The translations under genes were made by a program, and so were the position numbers. Shown here one piece after another: positions 57,986-64,000 of a DNA stretch of 64,000 nt (within the stretch, counting starts at the first letter, position 1; each line of letters starts with the position of its first letter). The notes beneath the pieces are model-generated. The model was not told the DNA's origin. It did no database searches and worked only from the letters and a program-made list of their open reading frames with translations. Origin of the DNA: Dama dama (lineage: Eukaryota > Chordata > Mammalia > Artiodactyla > Cervidae); the NCBI RefSeq assembly GCF_033118175.1, contig NC_083691.1:19193001-19257000 (forward strand), read 5' to 3'.

Positions 57986-60900
57986 CTTATCAATGACTTC
58001 TCTGAGGGCAGCTGTGATTGGCTGTCTTTGGGAGGGTTATGTGACTCCCAACGCAGCAACAGTGTCTACGGGAGGAATACCATATGGCAAAAACTGGGAA
58101 ATTAGGAGTCCCCAGGAGTGCAACCAAGACTCTGGTGGAGAACTGGCCTCTCCCAGATGCTGCCCACCCTCACCACCCCTGCCTACCTTAGGGAGGCACA
58201 TGGGGCACTTTTCCCCCCTTGCATTTAAAGTGTTCCTTCCCTTGTAGACAAAGGCCAACAGATACCATTATGTCCCAGAGTAGGGTGTGACTGACCTGAG
58301 GGCTGTGGGTGGGAGTAAAAAGGTGTGAAACTAGCCCTAGCCACACAGTCAGTGCAGGGGACAAGCCTAGCAGAGCTCAGTACTATAGTCTACCTTGGTC
58401 TCAACTTGCTGTGTGATCTTGGGTAAGTTACCTCCCTTCTCTGGGCCTCAGGAGGAAATTGGACTAGATGACCCAAGGATCTTCACTGCTACAAAAACCT
58501 CCTTTGTGAGGAGTACTAGTTTGATGAATGCAGAAGTGAATGAGTAATCGAACTTTCCCTGGGCCATGCGTGGCTTCCACAGAATCAAGGAGACAACAGA
58601 AGAGGGTAAACAGCAGCGAGTCCTCGTACGTGAGGGGACATGACAGAGCTGCCTTTTCTCTTGGTCACCCTGATCAATTTCATCTTTACGTAGTCCTTGA
58701 GCAACCACAGTACCAGGTACCACTAGGGAGAGAGAGGGGGAAGTTACTCTACCCCAGCAAGTTTAATTCCTAGGAGGGATTGAGATGAACAATGCAATAA
58801 GCAGTCCCATCAGAGAACATTACAGCCCCAGGCATTCACTAAGTGGGACAGCTTCGTGGTGAACACTCTGGGATTTGTCCCCGCTCTGCGAAGAAACATT
58901 TTGTTCCAGTGACACGCAGATTTTTTTCCCTCAAATTCCGGAAGTCTCCCGGGTCCAGTGCCAAGGCCAAGAAGGAGCATTGTCTGTGCTGCCCGGCTCT
59001 CCCAGGCCCATCAATCAAGCAGTCCTTGTGGCGATCACTGTCCCCTGCTATTGGGCTTCCTTCCAGTGGGGGGAACCGGATGTCTCCGAGTGTGGGCTCC
59101 TAGTGGAAGCCTTGTGTGGGGAGAAGGCCAGCCAGCCCCCCCGCCCCCCTGTCCTGCCAGCAGCTTGCTGTTCTGTGACCTTGGCCATCTCCTTGACCCT
59201 GTATGAGCCTCTCTGTCTCCAGCCATCAAGGGTCTGGCCCTGGTCTAGGGTCTCTTTCAACTCAGTCCTGTGTTCATATTTTAGAATTAGAAGTATTCAC
59301 TAGAACAAAGAGGCGATTCTCGATTCAGGAAGCTAGGTGGTCTGTCTCTCTGCCAGTCACACGTGCCACTCCCGCATGGGTCACCCCCACACACGGCCTC
59401 TCCTGCCAGTCCACCTCTAACATACGAACTGCAGGTATGCTGCATAATCTTCTGGGGAGGCCTGGCCATGCCCAGATGACCCATCTTGACCCAGATGGGA
59501 AAACAGAAGCAAGAGAAGGAGGAGGTGCTGGTTCCCTGAGGGCTGGCCCTGGGGCTGCAGGCAGACTCTTGGCTTTGGCCTTAGGCCTGGGAGTCAGCAG
59601 GCCTGAGTCATTAAACCCAGTTACTAATCTGGATTCAAGAAGATAAACCTACAGTGACTAAACCTGGTCTTGCTCAAATGCATGGCATTCTTGTCTTTCT
59701 GCATAAATTCCATAGACTTTATCTTCTCCCTTACAATTTTCTTTTTTTTCTTAAAGAAAAGCAGCAGATCCTTGCAAACTATAAAGTTACCCTTACATGG
59801 AGATAAGGTTTTTGTGTTTGGTGCAGAGGCAGTAACTTAGAGAAGTAAGCAAAAACATCGGAATGCATGTGGGGCATGCCAATAAGATCGGTGCCCTTAG
59901 TCATCCCACCTCAGTTCTGGTACCAACTCCAGTTACTTTAGCTGCCTTCAGCACCTAGCTCATCATGAAACCCTGAGCATCACTTCTGCTCTCTGGATCT
60001 CAAGGCCTTTCGGTAAAGTGTTCTCTGGCTGGACTGGACTGGATCAGAGCTCTGATGTTCTAAGAATCTCTGACTTATTTTACAAAGAACTGTATAAATC
60101 TGCTGACCACGTTTTCTGACACCAAAAGTGAGGATGTGTCTGGCACAAAAGGTGTTTTTTCTTAAGTTATTTACCTGAAAGGACTAATAAAGGTACATGA
60201 TGATTACAAATGCAAGGAGTCACCTTTACTGAACAGAAGTAACATCAAAGATGATGGTCAGCAAGAATTTACATATCCGTGTCCTCAATATTGGAACAGT
60301 CAACATCGAGAACTTTTCGGAAAATGGGTTTGTGTCTGGTCCACGTGTCCGTGGTCATATTCCACACCAAGTTTCTTCCCAGGAGTGTAGTAAGAGTTGA
60401 CTCTGGAGTGAGGTTTGTGACATCCGGCCACAGGAGGACATTGGGACCTGTCCTGCCAGGGTGCCACTAACTCAGGGAAATGGGACTCAGTCACGGCACA
60501 TGGCTAGTCACGTGTGGACATTTGACCAAAAATAGAGCTCGGAAGTTCAGTCACTCGTTAACCCTCCAGCCCTGCCCTTGAGTTGTTTTAGGTGTTTCCA
60601 AAAGTCCAATCCACCCTCCGAGGCGGAAAGTGTATGTCTTTGCCAATTTCCAAATGATGTGCCTGGGGCAGCTGGGAGCTTCCAGGGAGGCCCTCCTTGC
60701 TCTGAACCACACAGGCGTCATCGGAGAAGTGGAGCATCCCCAAAAATACCTGTCAGAAGCCAAAGACACCAGTGGAAACCCCAGGACGTTTGTGTTACGA
60801 AGCACTGTTGCATCACCGCCCCACCCAGCCTCCGCCCTGGTGCAGCTCCCTGGGAGGTGCTGGGACAAGGGCCACCTGGCAGGAAGTGGGTCAGGGCCTC

Positions 60901-63833
60901 CGGGAGCCCAGTAGGCCCTGCGGCTGGTCAGTGGCCACATGGTACATTGCAGAGAAGAGGTGGCCTCTGTCCAGGGCTTGAAGCAGGCACTCACTTGCCT
61001 GGCGCATTGATTGTAGCGATGCTTTGCTTCCCCTCGCCTGCCTTTTCAGCGGACAGAAGTCAGAGTCCGAGGAAGCGTGTGCCCAACTAGCTTCGAACAC
61101 TCCCCCTACCTCAGGTGTGGTTTCACAGCAGGGTTTCGGATCTGACCAGCCATTTGTTTGAAATCCTTCACTGGTGGCCCTTGGTCCACAGGGTAAAGGC
61201 CTAACCCCTTAAGCTGGCACCCAGGACCCTCTGACTCTGCCCTGCTCACCTCCCCACGCTCACCCACCTCCTGCTGCCCCAGGCCCTGCAGCAGGTCTGA
61301 CATCCCAGCCTGGATCACACTGGACAGGCCCCTTGAGTCTCCCACTCCCACTCACTTTGAAGTCAGGACCACGATTTACTTCTTTGCATACGTGTCTAGC
61401 CCAGGACCTGGTACACAAAAGTCTATCACTGATGTTAACTTGAAACTAGGGCTGTCCTGAGAAATCTGTGATTTGCGTTTGCTGCATGACTGACAAACTG
61501 GTATGAATTTCTGAAAGTCAGGGGATAAAAGATTCAGAATGTTTTCCTTTGGTCATCTGTTCATTCATTCAATACATGTTCATATTGTGTCTGCTACGTG
61601 TAAGTGAGCTGCTGGGTGAGGGAGGACCTCCCCCGCCCCCCCCAACCCTGGATGCAGCTGTGGCTGGCTTCTTGGGGACCAGCAGGGAACTGATAGGCAC
61701 CCAATGAAACCTGACCTTCTCCCCAACGCTTAAAGAAAACTGATTTCTTTTATTTTCTCTTAAGCTCCTGGTGATTGCATCTGACCCGACATGCCGCAGC
61801 ATCTCTGCTAGGTTTGCCATGGCCCCATTTTTGCTGGAGCCGCACCCTGGTGGGGCCCCACCTGTGGGAATCCCCAGAGTGTACAAGACTTCTTCCTCCC
61901 ATGGCAGGGAACAGCACGCAGAGGGCGTTTGCACAACCTAAACCATCTGGGAGGTGTGTGCTCTCTGCCCAGGAGTGGGGTGAGCATCACTTTCCTGCCA
62001 AGTCAGAACCCAGGCTGTCCAAGCAGCCAGCAGGGTCACGCCAGCCTGAGCCCCAGGGGCCCCTGGACACAAGACAGCCATGGGATCCCAAGGAGGGGCT
62101 GCAGGAACACCTGAAGAGGAGGCTCATCGCCTCCCTTTGGACAGCTTGCGAGCCCTTGTTCTAGGCCAGGCCCCTCCTGCCGCTGTAGGGAGGGTGAGCG
62201 AAGGAGGCCTCTGCCCTCAAGGCACTGACAGTCCGGAGGGGAGACTGATCCCAGGGTGTCTGCTCCGCACATCTGGTTGCTAGGACAGTGGTCACCAAGG
62301 ACAATCACTGTGGGGCCCAAGGGCAGAGGGGTGAGCTCCATCTGGGTGCTAGGAAGAGCTCAGGGAGACCTCTGGGCCTGGGGAGGCTCGTCCAGGGCTG
62401 GGGTGGGTCAGGGAGGTCTCTGGGCCACACAGGGCTGCAACAGGACTTGGGGGTACCACCACGGGCCCCGCCTCACTTGGAGAGAGGACCGAGGAGTATG
62501 GTGGGCGGGGGTCACTCTAGGGGTGTCATCCGACTCCCAGGGGCTGTTCCCTCACTGAGCGGACGGTCTGGCTCTGGCCCCAACCTGCCTTTTCCCATCA
62601 GCCACGCCAGATCCCCACTGACAACAGGACCTGGTAATCTGACAACTTCTTTATTTATCGGCCGTACCAGGAGACTTGTGGGATTTTTAATTCCCTGACC
62701 AGGAATTGAACCCAGGCCCTAGGCAGTGAAAGCGCTGAGTCCTAACCCCTAGACCACCAGGGAAGTCCCAGGACCCCGTGGTCTTAGAAGGCAAGGAGGC
62801 CAGCAGACACAGGTACAAAACCTCCCCTCTCAGCATGCCCTGTATCACTGAGGCCAGAGCAGGCAAGGCAGTTCAGCAGAGAGAACTGAACTGGGATGGG
62901 AGCTAGCTCCAGAGATAACTGGGTATCTGACAGCTGCAGGAAGCACCACCACCCACAGGGCTGGGCGAGCGAGGGCCACCTGCAGGGGACCTGGGGGCTG
63001 TCCAGTGGGGACCCGAGGGGCTGAAACAAAGAGGATGCTGCCTGAAGCAGAGAGAGACAGGAGGGCAAAATCAGCTCCTGCCGTCCTCCAGGCTCCTGCC
63101 ATGGCTTCCACCTGGAACCTGTTGGCCAGAGAACTGGCAGGTGTGATTTCCAGGGGTCGGCCCGCATCTCCCCTCACCACGAGACAGAGCAGGGCCTGGT
63201 GGGGTAGGGAATGGGTCTGAGATCCAGCAAGCCAAGGAGAGGCCCAGTTCCCTTTCCAAAGGCTTCTCAGAACCTTCCTGCCCGCTCGGGAGGTCACTTC
63301 CCAAGAAGGGTCTGAAGGGCACAGTGTGACGTTTTAGGCTGGTTTAGGCAACAGGGAGGATTAATCATCTGCTCTAAGGAGAAGGCTCAAGGAAGGGAGA
63401 TTCCCGTATCATTCACTCAGAGCTTTGAGGGCAACGCTAGAGACCAGACCTTTCCAGTGTTCTCATTTCTGTGCCCGGATTGTGGGCCCAGCTCCCCTCA
63501 TAGTTCCAAGATGGCCCCAACTCTTGGCACCAGGTACAGAGAGGATGAAGGCTTGTGGGAAATGGGAAAGGGCATCTCTACCTCATATCTAACAGATCAT
63601 TTCCCTCAGGACACTTCTGTTCCTGTCTCACTGGGTGGAACATACTGTATCCTCTCGGGCTTCTCCATCCCTGGAAGGGAGAGTAGGGCCTCCAGGGTTG
63701 ATGATAAACTGATGGCAATTCACTCCCTAGCCCTGGGTGTAGTCTCAGGCCTCCCCTGAAGAGCATGATACCTGGAAGATGCTATCTGTTAGGCGTTAAA
63801 TTGTATCTCCCTCTCCCATACACACCCCTAATT
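57986..63833. other. Intergenic sequence upstream of ODC1
   Basis: A MIR-like core near 58400, an L2-like remnant near 61560 and a CHR SINE at 62640 are the only elements I recognise. ORFs of up to 170 codons show no family features. Confidence 0.6.
62640..62769 (-). mobile_element. CHR-type SINE
   Basis: Reverse element from ttctttatttatcggccgta to agaccaccagggaagtccc. Confidence 0.8.
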
Positions 63834-64000
63834 CTCCCAGGTGGCGCTAGTGGTAAAAACTGGCCTGCCAATGCAGGGGAGATGCAGGTTCAATCCCTGG
63901 GTTAGGAAGATCCCCTGGAGAATGGCATGGCAACCCACTCCAGTATTCTTTTTTTTTTTTAATTTATTTATTTTAATTGGAGGCTAATTACTTTACAATA
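63834..64000 (+). mobile_element. Bov-tA SINE start, then T-rich LINE-like sequence, cut by the window end
   Basis: Forward Bov-tA from ctcccaggtggcgctagtgg to actccagtattct. It then runs into a T-rich stretch (63948-63961) and attggaggctaattacttta, which resembles a common bovine LINE 3' end in reverse. Confidence 0.65.

Overview
This is mammalian nuclear DNA from a ruminant, most likely cattle or a close bovine. The evidence is many Bov-tA SINEs, BovB (RTE-clade) LINE copies and CHR-type SINEs, together with split genes that have consensus GT-AG introns. I find no bacterial, phage or CRISPR content. The two protein-coding genes are HPCAL1 and ODC1, which are also neighbours on human 2p25.

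Layout. Positions 1-34155 hold no coding exon and are most likely the long 5' intron(s) of HPCAL1. They contain an old L1 with nested insertions (about 4.4-9.7 kb), a 1.9 kb TG-rich VNTR (18.03-19.94 kb), a nearly full-length but dead BovB (28.0-31.0 kb), and scattered Bov-tA, CHR, L2, MIR and MER5-like repeats. The three coding exons of HPCAL1 lie on the + strand (34174-34551, 37361-37466, 39751-39848) and give a complete 193-residue neuronal calcium sensor protein. Its 3' UTR ends near 40.65 or 40.86 kb. The span 40.9-49.3 kb is intergenic, with SINEs, a nested SINE/BovB insertion, a 30-bp telomere-repeat block, and about 1.5 kb that I cannot classify (47.6-49.1 kb). ODC1 lies on the - strand from the TATA box near 56.6 kb to the poly(A) signal near 49.3 kb. 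It has ten coding exons, and the 461-residue ornithine decarboxylase is intact with its active-site residues at the standard positions. Its GC-rich leader has a ten-codon uORF, intron 1 has two CACGTG E-boxes, and one short intron carries an H/ACA snoRNA matching the expected SNORA80B. Positions 57.1-64.0 kb are intergenic sequence upstream of ODC1, with a BovB fragment and SINEs.

The two genes converge (HPCAL1 +, ODC1 -) and have unrelated jobs: calcium-dependent membrane signalling, and the first step of polyamine synthesis. I see no undescribed multi-gene system. The most unusual item is a 36-bp insert at 8621-8656 that looks like a retroposed 5' half of tRNA-Arg(CCU), flanked by a perfect target-site duplication. 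Other items for a second look are the VNTR, the telomeric block, the unclassified 47.6-49.1 kb stretch, a 3'UTR-like block at 4.64-5.49 kb, and an intronic hairpin in ODC1.
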